From Welwitschia mirabilis (taxonomy: Eukaryota > Gnetophyta > Gnetopsida > Welwitschiales): a stretch of DNA of 64,000 nucleotides. This document shows positions 22,262-34,460 of the stretch, piece by piece (position 1 is the stretch's first letter; each line of letters starts with the position of its first letter). A model generated the notes under the pieces. It did no database searches. It was not told where the DNA came from and was given only the letters and a program-made list of their open reading frames with translations. The translations under genes and the position numbers were made by a program. The DNA lies in contig JBOZIK010000001.1 of the NCBI GenBank assembly GCA_051453625.1, forward strand, positions 81,200,198-81,264,197, given 5' to 3'.

Positions 22262-24174
22262 TTCTAAATTTCAATCTTCTAAGAGGAAGTAATAGAAGAA
22301 GTAAAGGTTATTAATACAATTAGGAAAGAAATCCCATTTTTATAATTCCATAGTCTTAACTACAAAAATAATTGTTCTTGATTATTATAAATTTATCTCT
22401 TTAAACTTTAGTAAATTAAGTAAGCTATAAATTATAATTTTATCATTGATTTATCACTACTCAAGTATAATCCAAAACATTTATTAAAAATAACTAATAC
22501 TTAGGTTTTATTATGTAGAACATACTAAGTTAGTCATTTTTATTTTTCCTTTTTTTGAAGGCATAATTCCCAAGAAGACTAGTAGTGCTATCAAGTGCAT
22601 AGTATCATTGATATTTTAAAGGATTATATGTTATATGAAGAAAAAGCAAAGGTTAACAATCAAACATAAAGTCAAATCTACAGAAAATGAACAAATAAAA
22701 TTAAATACTAAAAAACTAGAAAATATTCTAAAAAAGTAAGAATTTAGTTATTTAATATTAATAATTAAGTAATTTTACTTAACTAGATTTAATGTACCTT
22801 AACATATCAAGGATGTGAAATTGAATGTAAAATTCAAATATGTGGCCTATATAAGCATAACCTACATTAAGGGTAAGGCATTTCTAAGTCTTTAAATCTT
22901 ATAACCCATTTCAAAATTAATTCTGAATTATTAGATTTAGTATTCACATTTCTATTTTCCCTTATTTTTTATTGATTCCATTGATCTTCATTATTATGAT
23001 GACGGATTATCTTATCAGAAAATTCTAAGTTCATTCTCTACCATCCTAACCATATAGAAATGATTGTTTCATTAGATGACTTTCTTACCATGTATAAGGA
23101 CATGATCTAAATTAAATTTCTATTTATCATAATATTTTCATCATTAGTTAATGCAATTTAATTTGCAACTACATCTTTTTTTATTTTCAATAATTGATGT
23201 ATTTGTACTTATTATAATTTCAATATTCCATTTTGAACATTTTTTATATTTATTTTTTGAAGTTTAGTTAGTAAAATAAATGATTGATGTATTAGCACTT
23301 ATACCATTTGTTAAACTCTTTTTATTTTATGTACATTTTACTATAATATGATTTTTTTGAGTAATATTTTAGCATGAAAGGTGCTTTTCATTTGTACTTA
23401 TAATATTTAAGATATGTAATTGGTAATCTATCATTTTTGTATAAATCACTTAAATTATCTATCATCTTCAATTAAGTACATAGTAGTGATTTTTGTGCTT
23501 TTTATTTAAGCTTACTTGATTGTCTTTATTGTAAATAATTATTCTTAGTTCTTAGGAGGAGCGTCTTATAGTACTACTTTCACATTCCATAAAATTCTAC
23601 TCAATCTTTGTAATAATTTAGAATTAAAATATTATGAGCTTTGGAAATCCCATATTATCCTTGTGAAAGAATTTTAATTAGAGCTATTTTACTATAATAA
23701 TTGACTATGGTTTATAAATTTTAAGACTACTAACTATGTCCTGACTATTAGAGTATATATCTAAATATTTATTTTTATATCAAATTTTAAGACATAATAT
23801 GTTTTTGGACTATTATAGGAATTGTAACATTTCAAACACTTAGTGTCATAAGGTTTCAAGAATATGAAAAAAAAAACATTAATAACATTAAAAATTATAG
23901 AGTTAATTATACCTTATAAATATTCTTTTAAGTATTTATCTCATATTAAAATTTGTGAATGCACTAAGGCATATAGAAATGTAAAACTCATTTTTAATGA
24001 AAGAATTGATCACATTGTAAAGTAATTGTTAAGCCTATATTGTGTGCATCATGAAAATAATCTTATATTAAATAGTATATTCCAAATATTAAATTGAAAC
24101 CTATTCTATAGAAGATAAAGTTTTCATTCTTAAAAGATAATAGTTCTTTTGCTATAATTCTACATGCTAAAATT
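22262..24174 (+). other. Decayed sequence between gag and RT fragments
   Basis: By position this should hold the gag C-terminus and protease of the Athila-like fragment. I could not read a convincing active-site block. No other gene is visible. Confidence 0.4.
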
Positions 24175-24539
24175 TCTACATCACAAGACCAAGCTTTGAT
24201 TGCTTTACTAAAATTATACAAAAAGACTATAGATGATTAATTTTTCAATTTAAGATATATGAATTCCAATATATGTATGCATAAAATTCATTTGAAAAAT
24301 ATTTCTAAGCCTAGTAGAGAGTCTCAATTCCTTTCTAATCCTCAAATGAAACAATTAATAGTAAATAAGTCATTAATTTCCTAGCTACTAATATTTTCTA
24401 TCTAATATTTGATAGTTAATAAGTTAGTTTTATTTAAGCTGTACTTAGGAAGTTTGAAATTATTATGATTGGAAATGAAAATGATAAACTTATTTTAGAA
24501 GCTAAAAAGGAGCATGTAAAATGTGCGTTGACTAAATAA
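24175..24539 (+). pseudogene. N-terminal reverse transcriptase fragment, Athila-like
   Basis: The frame from 24175 reads SQDQALIALLKLYKKTIDD, then NICMHKIHLKNISKPSRES and SNPQMKQLIVNKS. After a frameshift come EIIMIGNENDKLI and KEHVKCALTK. These match in order the Athila-type RT entry region (ICMHKIL, KPSRE-QRRLNP, VVKNENNELIPTR, then WRVCIDYRKL). The fragment stops before the catalytic blocks: nothing recognisable as RT follows after about 24540. It shares orientation with the gag fragment at 21660-22261. Confidence 0.75.
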
Positions 24540-24765
24540 TAAGGACCATGCTTCCTTAATTTTTATTAATTTAATATTAAACTTATTTAATTTTAATAAG
24601 TACTATTAATTTTGATATAGATATTTACAATACAAACAACTAAAAATTACCACTATAAATCAATAACATATAACTTTTACATGCTCTTTTGAAACATTAA
24701 TCTACTGGTATATCATTGATCAAATCCTAGTATTGATAATGCAACTTTTTTAATGCATGTATGTT

Positions 24766-25460
24766 ATGATGTAGGTCTAAAATTGTAGGGAATCAAGAAG
24801 TTTTATTAAAGACATATTTAGATTTCAAATATATCTGTTAGAATCCAAGATATCTACTATGGCATTCACACATCTATGTAGCCTTAATAATAGATGTTCA
24901 AGTTTGAATTTGAAGCCTAATCAGTTAACAAGTATAATATAAGATCTTAAAATTTAAGTACAAGTATCAAATACATCTGCATACATCAGAATATGTTTTA
25001 GTGATATAAGACATTTGCATTACTTCAAATATGCTTTTATTAAAAAGTAAAGATTTCTAAAAAGAATGCAATTGTAGATATTAAGAAAAAGTTTTTTAGT
25101 ATTGAAGACATCTATGAAGATGAAATGATATCTCATATGGTAAAATACATTTGTTAGAATTTAAAGATGTATAAGTGCAATTTGGAAGATAATGCAAAAA
25201 AATTGAAAGACATATACATCATAAAGACATCTTAATTGAATGTAGTAGATTTAAAAATATACATATATGAAAACTCAAAGATATCTATATGCTTAAATCT
25301 AACTCATTAATTAAGTAAACAAGTTGGTAAAAACATATAAGAATCAAATACATCTTAACCAAGTTTAATAAAACTTATAGTAGGTATTTACTATCCACTA
25401 AAGGCATATAAAAAATAAATTCATTAAGAATAATTAAACTAAATAGGACCTTTAATACAA
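24766..25460. repeat. Dispersed repeat C, copy 1
   Basis: It aligns with 62355-63027 in the same orientation, perhaps 65-70% alike by eye. Both start near TATGATGTAGG. Short motifs such as AAAGACATCT and its close variants recur many times within each copy. No coding frame. Between its end and the LTR at 25706 I see nothing recognisable. Confidence 0.7.
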
Positions 25461-25705
25461 TATCTCTTTATTAATGAATAACAAATAAGGATAGTGAAGC
25501 ATCTTTTAGGTAATTAAAAACTCTTAAACTCTTACTTAAAGAAATATATGATAGTTTGAAAAAGGTATAACCATTTGATAAATGTCTATAATTCATGAAA
25601 GATGTCTACATCATATTATAATAAAAAAACTACTAACCATTACATGAAAATAACTTGAGTTATTAATAATTGTTATAATACATGTGATGATAGAAACTTT
25701 TAATA

Positions 25706-26440
25706 TATAAAAATTAATATTCTTATTAGGTTATCTCTCTAATCTAGCTTAATAGAAGATATTAATATAATTGATTTATGTCTTTTTCTACTTTTTAATA
25801 TTATCTATGAACTTATCATCCTTTCACAACATTTTCAAAACATCTATCTCATTTTTTAAACTTATCATGAAAAATTTAATTCGATATAGTTATAGTTTTA
25901 AATAAATTACACCTTTAAAATAATTATCATTATCAATAATACATGACAATGATACACAGTAGTGACAAGTAATAGTGCTAAGTAGGATGATAATGGAGAT
26001 ACATGATAATATCATTAGCTAAAAAAGTAATAGCATGATGAAGTTAAGTATTGAGCATAATTCCTACTTAATGCAAGATAACAAGGATCATACCTAACTA
26101 TACATGATATATTTTATAATTTCTCACCTAATAATATAAACCAAAGGCTTGTAACCATTCCTAAATTTATGCTCACCTATAAAAGAACCTTAAGCCCTTA
26201 TTTGTGACATCTTTTCTTTTGATGAAAGAATAAAACCTTGGAAGTATTAACTTGACATAATATTTCAAGTGCTTTCTTTGAGAAGTAAGCTTTATTTAAA
26301 AATAGCTTAAGAAGTTCTTGCTAGCTTTCTTCTTTCTTTAACATAATGTGTTTTCTTTGATTTAACACATAATAGTTGTTTTCTTTTAATTTCATGCTGT
26401 AAATCACTTTATACTTGTAATGCTTAAGTAAAAACTCTCA
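25706..26440 (+). repeat. 5' LTR of element B, first part (before LINE)
   Basis: It aligns with 39944-40800 of the 3' LTR. Shared landmarks include CTAAGTA-GAT-ATAATGGAGATACATG near 25978-26008 and a run of TTAACACATAATAGTT near 26350-26367 (TTAATACATAATAGTT in the 3' LTR). The start is set by homology with 39944 and is uncertain by several bases. Confidence 0.8.
26177..26185 (+). promoter_or_regulatory. TATA box in the 5' LTR of element B
   Basis: CTATAAAAG sits where the antisense family B LTR at the right end of the window has exactly the same nonamer (63645-63653, minus). Conservation between two otherwise diverged LTRs supports a promoter role. Confidence 0.65.
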
Positions 26441-26599
26441 TATCATTGCGTTAGGATTGTGAAAATAGCCAGGGCTTATGGCACATGATGGGCCTCCCCT
26501 ACTACCCTATGTTATCACCCTCTAGTCTTTCAAAGTTAGGGTTCTACTACATTGATCGATATAGTTTAGAAAGATGTCCATCCCCTCAAAGATAATAAG

Positions 26600-28080
26600 C
26601 AGTCAGATTTTTAGGTAGATATTGCTATAAGAAATAGAAATGTTGAATTTGGCCTCAAGATTGAGTTTTACACTTAACAATTTTTCATCAATGAAGTTTA
26701 CATTGACAAACAAGACCACGACTTGGGAATTTAGAGATGAAAAAATGTGCTAGTAGGTTTTATATATGGACTAAAACCATACTTTTGAGGGTTTAAAACT
26801 ATGTTAAAAATTGATGGGGAAATGAATTTATGGTTTTAATTTCTCATATTAAAAGAGGGATTTTCATTTTTAAATTTTAATCATATGAAGCAATTTTAAA
26901 TGTGACGAAGAAGGGGCCTTCGATGTTTGACAATATACCACTAATTTTAAAGCCATGGATACTCTTAATGGTTCTAAAATTTGAAAAAAATTCTAAGTTC
27001 TTAATCTAGATGAATCTTCTCTACCTCAACCTGCATCTCTATTTTGTGATGGTTCTGTTCAAAATTTCTAGTGTAATTAGTAAACCTAGATGCATAAATG
27101 GCATAACTACTATATAAAGAATATTAAACTACACTAGAATTTGTGTTGAGATATTCCTTAATCATGAGCTTCCATTGATCATTTCTCTAAAGGGGCCCTA
27201 ATTGAGTAGTGTTGAAGTAAAAAATCAAGTACGAGTGGATATTATCTAAATGCACTCAATGTATCTACATTGGTCATAGAATAGAGTAATATAAAAAAGT
27301 TCAATATCCATATGAAAGATAGTTCCACCTATTATTAACAAGTTATTACAAAATCAAGAAACTAAGGAAAACATCCCAGTCAATCATAGGCAATCTAAAA
27401 ACATTGATAAAGAAGAATGCACTATTCTAATAGGAGATAAGAACCTTATCTAGTCAAGTTTAAATGAGGTAAAGACTAATTTACATGCAATATTAAACAC
27501 ATATGGTGAGAGGACTAGGGAGAACATGAAGAACATAACTCATAATGTACAAAAAGCATCAAACCATTAGGTATAAAATGAGAAAAAAGTTGATTATCAT
27601 TAGGATGTAAACATTAATAGAAATTATTTTGACATCCTCAGTTTTGAAAATTTCCTAGGTGAATCTTTTACTCTTAATCTTCAGAAATTAGATAGGAAAA
27701 AATTCAAGAATACTCTCTCAAATCAGAGAAAATTAAGTGGTAAAGGCACTGGTATTACAAGAGATAAGAACCTTATCCATCTATGTTCAATTATGATGAA
27801 GACTATGTTAAACTTTAATGTAAATACAAATGGTAGGAGGACTAGGAAACAAATGGAGATCACAGCAGATAATGTACAAAAAGCTTTAAAACATTAAGTA
27901 TAAAATAATGATAGAGTTATTTATCATTAGGATTAAAAACTTGAGAGCAATCCTTTTAGTGTTCTCAGTTTTAAAAATTCCTAGGTGAATGTAATGCTCT
28001 TTATCTTCAAAAACCAGCGATGTAGAAAATCAAGAATATTCTCTCAAATCAGAGGAAGTTAAGAAGTGGTAGGAGAAAAG
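26600..28080 (+). pseudogene. LINE ORF1 pseudogene
   Basis: A plus-strand frame near 26887-27000 reads EAILNVTKKGPSMFDN, then IPLILKPWI. This is the plant L1 ORF1 (DUF4283-like) signature, in which a VL-x-x-GPW-x-FD-N segment precedes PL-x-L-x-PW. The protein normally binds LINE RNA. The C-terminal part is a 327-bp tandem duplication (27419-27745 and 27746-28075). Stops are frequent. I see no convincing CCHC knuckle. The true start cannot be fixed. Confidence 0.75.
27419..28075 (+). repeat. Tandem duplication of about 327 bp in LINE ORF1
   Basis: Two adjacent units share, in order, GAGATAAGAACCTTATC, GAGGACTAGG, ATAATGTACAAAAAGC, TATCATTAGGAT, TCCTAGGTGAAT and CTCTCAAATCAGAG. The period of 327 is divisible by three. 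The units look about 75% alike, so the duplication is old, perhaps as old as the LINE insertion or older. Confidence 0.85.
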
Positions 28081-28110
28081 AGTGTGTAGAGTTGAATAAC
28101 CCTAAATAGT

Positions 28111-31100
28111 GAACATTACAAGATATAATATAAGAGGCCTAAATAACCTTAACAAATAGCAGTAAATCATACTTCTAATCTCTCAGCTAAGGTTAAATGT
28201 TTTTATAGTGATAGAAACAAAAGTACAGATGAATAAAGTAGATATGGTTACAAGAAATTATATTCCAAACCCCTTTTATAGGTATACTCATAAATTTACA
28301 CTTATTCTAATGGTAGGATTTTACTTTTGTGGAACCTACATATTATTAATATTATAGTGATATATTTCTCTCTAAAAATCATTCACTATGAAGTGATCTA
28401 CAAGGCTAAAGTTCTATGAATCTCCTTTGTATACTGCTTTAATAGCTTCAAATAAAGATAACCTCTATGGACTGATATAGTTAACAATGCCCAGTCATTT
28501 CAATAGCCCTAGGTCATTTATAAAACTATAAATGTGTTGCTGATCCCAAATAAAAAATCAATGGTTTTCTTAAGGATATGAAAGATATAAAGGATCTCCA
28601 AAACCTATTTCTCAATCCTCATCTAACTGATATAAAGAGTGTAGGATTATTCTTCACATGGTATGATAAGCATCAAACATAAGGTAGAATATAGTGCAAA
28701 CTAGATAGAGCACTAATCAATGATAACTGGATTGATTCTTTCCCTATTTCATATGCTAATTTTCTTGTTTCAAGTCTATGTAATCACTCTTCGATTATCC
28801 TAAAATGGAATGAAGGCCTTAAGGTTAATCCTTCTTTTTTGTTTTTGTAATTTTTAATGTGATAAGGATAAGTACTTCAATGTCATTTAGGTAAAGTGGT
28901 CTACGCACTCATTTTGCACCTCTTTGGCTGACAGCCATAAGAAACTTAAACCATATTATTAAAATTACCCTTGGACATGCTACTAAAGGATTAAAATAGA
29001 ATCTTCATTATGTGAAATAGAAGCTTTTAGATATTCAAATTAGGTGGAATTTTATCCTAATAATTTTAAATTATTTAAGAAGGAAAGAATTTCTACTCAT
29101 TATTATAAGAATCTACTTTTACATGAATTCCTCTTCAATAAAAAAAGAGCTAAATCAGATGGGTGCAGGAAGGTGATCTAAATTCAACGGTTTTTCATGT
29201 CTTCCTTAAGCAAAGAAAATACATTTCGTCTACTAGTTCCATTCATGATGCTAATGGTGTATTGCTTGAATAACCTGATTCTATACAACATGAGCTAATT
29301 TCCTTCTTTTAGAACCTACTAGAAAATGAGATGAGAATAGCTAAACTAGATCAATAAATTTTGAATGCTAGTTATAAAGTTAGTGAGGAATAGTGTATAA
29401 AATTACACAAGCATATTTCTTCTAATGAAATTAGAAAATAATTTTTCATGATTGGTAATGATAAAACCACTCAGCCCGATGGTTTGTTTGCCACATTTTT
29501 AAAACCTCCTAGGATATTATAGGTAAAGACATATGTAAGGCTATCAAGTAATTTTTTTATGACTATAACTTACCAAAGGGTGTCAACTCCATAACCATTG
29601 CTTTAATCCCCAAAACTAATTACCCTAATGTACCCTTAGATTTCAGATTAATAACATGTTGCAATATGATCTATAAAGCCATTATAGACATTATTACTTA
29701 GAGGCTTAAAGGAGTTATTGAATCAATTATGGGAGATAATCAAGAGGCCTTCATTCCTTATAAGAGTATCATTTATAACATTCTTCTAGCTTAAGAACTA
29801 ATCCAAACTTATGAAGAGAGATACGTTAGCCCAAGATATGCCCTTAATATGGATCTAAGAAAGGCCTATGACTCATTCTTATGGTCCTTTCTCAAGGACC
29901 TTTTGAAAGGATTAGGCTTGCCATATAGAATGATCCATTGGATATGGGCTTAATTCTTTTAAATGGTCAATTGTCAAGTTAATTTCCATGGAAAATAAGG
30001 CTTAGGTAAGAAGATCCAATGTCTTCATAACTCTTCTACTTAGTAATGGAGTATTTGTTTAGGGTTCTTAATAAAATAATGAAGGATCCTCAATTTCGCT
30101 TCCACCCAAAATGTAACATGCTTCAAATCATCCACTTGTGTTATGTAGATGACTTATTCTTATTCTATAGAGGGAATGCTAGCTTCATTTACTATATGAA
30201 ACAAGATCTAAAGCATTTCCTAAATGTGTTTAATCTTGGAAAAAATTTAACCAAGAGTTAAGCCTTCTTTGAAGGTATATTAGATGGGAAAAAAGGATGA
30301 TATATTCAAGCTCTGAGTTTTATCAAAGGCATCCACGTAGTTAGATATCTTTAAGTGCATCTCAACTATAAGAAACTTCACATAGTAGAATTTTTACCTC
30401 TAATTATTAGGGTAATAGAGAGAATTAGATCCTAGACTATAAAATTCCTTTTGTATATTGGAAGACTTGTCTTAGTCAAAAATGTGCTTCAATTCATATC
30501 TTGTTTTTGGTGTAGGGTATTTCTTATTTTTGGTGTAGGGTGTTTATTTTACTTAACAAGGTCCTTTTTGAGATTAATTCTTTATGCAGAAGATTTCTTT
30601 GATAGGATATCCTAATTAATCCAATAAGGCCCTTATAGCATGTCATAATCTAATGAAGCCAAAAGTAGTAGGTGGATTAAAATTAGTAGGTGGATTGGGT
30701 GTAATTGATACTAACTTGATGAACAAAGCTTTGGTGCTATCTCAGCTATGGTATTTAGCACTCAAAAAATATAGCCTTTGGGTTAAATGGTGTAATGAAT
30801 ATTACTTTGAAAAATAGATATCTGGCAATATCAGGGAAAACAAAACACCTTTTGGATTATCAAAAAAATTCCAAAGCTTATATGTTAGACAGTAAGATGT
30901 ATAGAATTTTTAAGCAATGCTCTGGTATGGAATGCAGTTAGCATGTATTTCTTTATCTCCTCTACATACTTATAGCTATGTGGATAGGCTCCTAAGGTAG
31001 AATGGTATTCCTTGATATGAAATAGATTTGCATTACCAAAGCAATCCTTCATTTCATATCTATCTTATAATATAAGACTAGTAACCAAAGATAGAATGCT

Positions 31101-31270
31101 CAAATTTAGTTTTCAAATTGATCCTAAATGTGTTCTATGTAACTTGGATAAAGAAATAAGAAATCACATTTTCTTTAAATGTCCTCCTTGCTTCAATATT
31201 CTCTAATCTACTCTAAACTGATTCACCTATAACCCCTGCATCTTCTTAGACATTCTTGATTCTTTGGTTA
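28111..31270 (+). pseudogene. LINE ORF2 pseudogene (endonuclease, reverse transcriptase, zinc finger)
   Basis: The endonuclease starts at 28111 with YNIRGLNNLNKQ (family NxRG). It continues with GRILLLWN near 28310, FVYCFNS and PLWTDIVN near 28425-28490, and KLDRALINDNW near 28695-28730. The C-terminal block near 28779-28790 reads CNHSS where SDHSP is usual, so the catalytic Asp is Asn. RT follows: QPDGLFATF near 29475, LIPKTNYPN, DFRLITCCNMIYKAI, NQEAFIPYKSI, and NMDLRKAYDS near 29845-29875. YVDDLFLF is at 30141-30164, in the open frame 30046-30261; plant LINEs usually have FADD. A zinc finger at about 31090-31190 reads CVLCNLDKE, NHIFFKC. ORF2 nicks DNA and copies LINE RNA at the site. Many stops; inactive. 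Confidence 0.93.
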
Positions 31271-32065
31271 AAATAGTGAGTTAGATCTAGATCCACATAG
31301 CATAGCATTACTAAACTCATCACTACTTGCACATATCAGGTTTAGTAAGGTATGAATGTAAAACTATTCAAATAGATAGAGTTCAATCTTCATCACATGA
31401 TTAAAGAAATCAAAACATAAATATTGATCAAGATCTTATTCATCCAAAGGCTAAATGACACTCAAAAAAATCACACATGGTGTGAGGACATATGTATCTC
31501 TTCATAATTTTCTAGGAGAAGAGCTGAATCCACAAGCTAGACTACTTCCCTCATGTCTTCCTATGATCTGGAGATGTAGGAAAGCAAAATTGAAACTACT
31601 AATTACTTTGCTATTAATAACTTCAATTAAAGGCTTTGCTCAAAAAGATATTTCAAGTGCCTTTCCTAAGGACACTGTAGAAGATATCATGTTTAGTGAT
31701 GATTCCTACAGCATTAGGCTCCTTAAGGTTGTTATGAATCATGTAATGCAGTGCTACTAAGCCTCTATTTTCTATAGATCTATAACCCCCATTTCTTAGT
31801 AATGCTCTATGATAAATGTCAAGCATTTGCTAAGTGCTCTTATATGAAGACCATATTTATAGGTAATAGTAATCAAAGAGATAAAGTACCAGGCTTTGAT
31901 GATCTACCTTTTTCTCTGTGTTTCCTTTAAGGAAAGATCTATATTTCCTAGGTAATCTACTACTATCTGAGAACATGTTTCTTTCTTGTTTTGTTTCAGT
32001 TGATCTAAAGTGATCTTTTTTAGGTCCAATTTAATCTTTTCTTTGTAAGAGTCTATTTCATTATC
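31271..32065 (+). other. LINE 3' end and untranslated region
   Basis: No motif is readable after the zinc finger. The 101-codon open frame at 31455-31760 matches nothing I know and is probably fortuitous or the remains of the ORF2 tail. No obvious poly(A) marks the junction at about 32065. Confidence 0.45.
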
Positions 32066-32513
32066 CTCCTCTAGAAATAAAATGATTTACTTTATCTAAG
32101 TCTTTTTATTTAATGGATTTTGAGTACTTTAGGTCCTTATATTACTTACTTATGTAAGGATTATGAAGTATTAAATGGCTATTGAGTTCGTCAATCCTTA
32201 TATGATGAATGAAATTATATTACCATCATGATCTAAGCTATTATTACTTTATAATTTGAAGTATGTTTCAAGAAACCTATAGGATATTATTCGAGTGAAG
32301 AAGCACTGGTGAAGAAGTTGGGCTAAAACTTAGAGCTTGATTACTTTCCTACCTTTCTAAATAAACTTTTGAATAACATTCTTAACTCTCTCTTTGTTTC
32401 CCCTTTTTACAATTGTACTTATAAGATATGTAAGAATTATATAATTTCTAGAAGCCATCCCAATTATCCCTATGGAGAAAATGATATTGAGTGCTCATAT
32501 AGTTTAAAATTCA
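32066..32513 (+). repeat. 5' LTR of element B, second part (after LINE)
   Basis: It aligns with 40830-41270. Shared landmarks are TCTTTTTATTTAATGGATTT at both starts, GGCTATTGAGTT / AGCTATTGAGTT, and AGCCA-C-CAATTAT near the end. The 3' terminus is placed at TTCA (32513) by comparison with the antisense copy ending GTTTAACA at 63028, and is uncertain by about 20 bases. Confidence 0.8.
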
Positions 32514-32540
32514 GTTAATCATACTATTAGAATAGATTTC

Positions 32541-32558
32541 TAGCATCATTATCAAGGA
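32541..32558 (+). promoter_or_regulatory. Primer binding site of element B (tRNA-Asp type, heavily deaminated)
   Basis: The sequence TAGCATCATTATCAAGGA compares with the canonical TGGCGCCGTTGCCGGGGA. All eight differences are G-to-A or C-to-T, and no other kind of change is present. Confidence 0.85.
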
Positions 32559-33939
32559 TAATGGCATGATGGCTTCTAATGAGGAGTATAATTTTTTATT
32601 TTTTGTAAGATTTTTATTTTAGTTTTTTTCCTCCTAGTGATTGGTATTAATTTTCTCTAATGATGTCCAAATTGGTCTTATTTATTTTTGTTTTCTTATT
32701 TTATTTCCTTTCTCTCTCTTTATCTTTTTTTTTTAATGGTTAATACCAGTTATTTTCAATGATACTTAAACTTTTTTATTTTTGCATTTTCCCCCCTAGT
32801 TTTTTCACTCTAACTTAATTCATATTATATACTATACATCTATGTTATAGGTTTAATAAATGTTTTTGCAAATTATAATCAAAAGCAAAAAAACTAAAAT
32901 TTAACTCACTTTGCACGTTTTCTTTTATTTTCCATAATTTTTTAATTCAATGGTTTAGTTTCTTATTTATGGTATTATGCAAATTTTATATTATAAGAAA
33001 CTAAAACCAAAAACTATTCTTGTTATATTCTTCTATAGCTCTATTACATTAAAAACTCTATAAGAATTATTCAAATCCTTGAGATTTTTTTAAAATTGTA
33101 ATTCACATCTTAACTAATTTCATTACATTTCCTCACAAGTGCTATCAACTTTTTAAGTAGAATCCTTTGATATTTTTCCAAGACCTCTTTTAAAACTATT
33201 AAATCATTTTATTGTTTAACTCTATTTAAAAACTTACTAAAATTTTTCTGAAATCCATTTAAACCTTACATGCATTAGATTTTAGGTAAGTTAAGTAGGT
33301 TTAATAGAAGTCATTAAATAATATAGACTCTCATGTTAAAGAAGAATAGAGAATCCCATAAGAAAACCAACATAATGATAATACTCAGGGAAAAATAGGC
33401 CTATTCATCCTAATAGTAAAATCCAAATTCTCAATCTAGTTTTTGGTTCTCTTTTAATGTACCATAATCAAGTTAAGAATTAATCTATCAATTAAATGCT
33501 TTATACCTTAGCTAAGAGATAGTAAAAAACCCAAATAATATAGTCAATATCCCTCTTAAGTAGATCCTTTATGATTAACTTTAATCTAAATGCTTATGAA
33601 CTTCTTCATGCATGCTACAACCATTATAAATCAAATGTTACAATTCCAATCATTCATCATCCATCTATTATCTCATTTCCATGGCTTAAAATCAGAGGAT
33701 CCATACTCACACCTTAACAAATTTAAATGTGTGTTGTCAACTATATCCTAATATCCAAATACTTATGATACATGCACACTTCCTTTCCATTTCCCTTAAA
33801 AGAGAACACTAAATTATGTCTCTATATTATTAAGCTCTTATCCATTGAGTCTTAGTTTAATTTAAATAATTCTTTTATATCTACATTCTTTTCAAATCAT
33901 AAAATAAATGTCTTAAACATGAAATAATAAATTATTAAT
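32559..33939 (+). other. Leader and gag N-terminal region of element B, unreadable
   Basis: The position is that of leader and Gag N-terminus, but I could not read a motif series. Mostly T-rich sequence with several short homopolymer runs. Confidence 0.45.
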
Positions 33940-34371
33940 AAATTGACCATGAGATCATTCCCTAAGGCTTAGAAATATTTAAGAACTTATTACAAAACCT
34001 TCCACATCATGGATTTGAGATATAAAGGAAAGTTATGTTTTTTTTAAACAATGACTTATCTACAAATAATACATAATTAGTTAAGATGACAAGTAGGGGA
34101 AGTTTTCTTAGTAGCTATTAGATGAAGCTTAGGACTATCTCAAAACCATAGTTGAAAGATTTAAAAACCAAGAAAGTCAAGTGAACTATATAGATTCCAT
34201 TATCTTATTAGATCCAATAGTATATTCAAAGTAGCTAATAGCTTAGAATTCAAGGATAGGATAAATAAATTAGTAAGAAGATTAGAATCATTATCCACTT
34301 TACATTTACCTTCAGCCATAAAACTTGAATGCCTAATTTGTCACATAAATACTTATGAGATGAGCAAGTAT
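33940..34371 (+). pseudogene. gag C-terminal pseudogene of element B
   Basis: Plus-strand frames give LLQNLPHHGFEI, then FFLNNDLSTNNT and further blocks matching the Athila Gag pattern PHHG ... FY-x-GL ... T-x-x-x-D-A-A-x-G. The nucleocapsid knuckle lies at 34330-34371: C-L-I-C, H-I-N-T-Y, E-M-S-K-Y. The spacing is C-X2-C-X4-H-X4-C, with His changed to Tyr (CAT to TAT) and the final Cys changed to Tyr (TGT to TAT). Both fit C-to-T decay on one strand or the other. Protease follows about 850 bases downstream. Confidence 0.75.
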
Positions 34372-34435
34372 CCATTCATTCTCCTATTTAATCACACTAT
34401 AAACAAATGCATTAATGTCATAGAAAACTAGTGGT

Positions 34436-34460
34436 AAAAAAAAAAAAAAAAAAAAAAAAA
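34436..34460 (+). repeat. Uninterrupted run of 25 A
   Basis: The longest homopolymer in the window, just downstream of the gag knuckle of element B. It may be a simple-sequence expansion or the tail of a very short retroposed insert. I see no obvious target duplication beside it. Confidence 0.9.

Larger units (their letters stand above)
26441..32065 (+). mobile_element. L1-type LINE inserted in the 5' LTR of element B
   Basis: The insertion splits an LTR whose two halves are contiguous in the 3' copy at 39944-41270. It contains an ORF1 remnant (from about 26600) and an ORF2 remnant with endonuclease, RT and a C-terminal zinc finger (28111 to about 31270). Breakpoints are placed by where LTR homology stops and resumes, and are good to perhaps 20-30 bases. 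I could not find a target duplication or a clear poly(A) tail, so its 3' end may have decayed. The LINE is younger than element B. Confidence 0.85.

Noticed and set aside
30046-30261. 71-codon frame with YVDD as a separate gene
   Set aside because: It is the catalytic segment of the LINE RT, continuous with motifs before and after it in other frames.
31455-31760. 101-codon open frame downstream of the LINE zinc finger as a new gene
   Set aside because: No recognisable motif, no promoter or splice context, and it lies in the expected LINE 3' region. It may be a remnant of the ORF2 tail.
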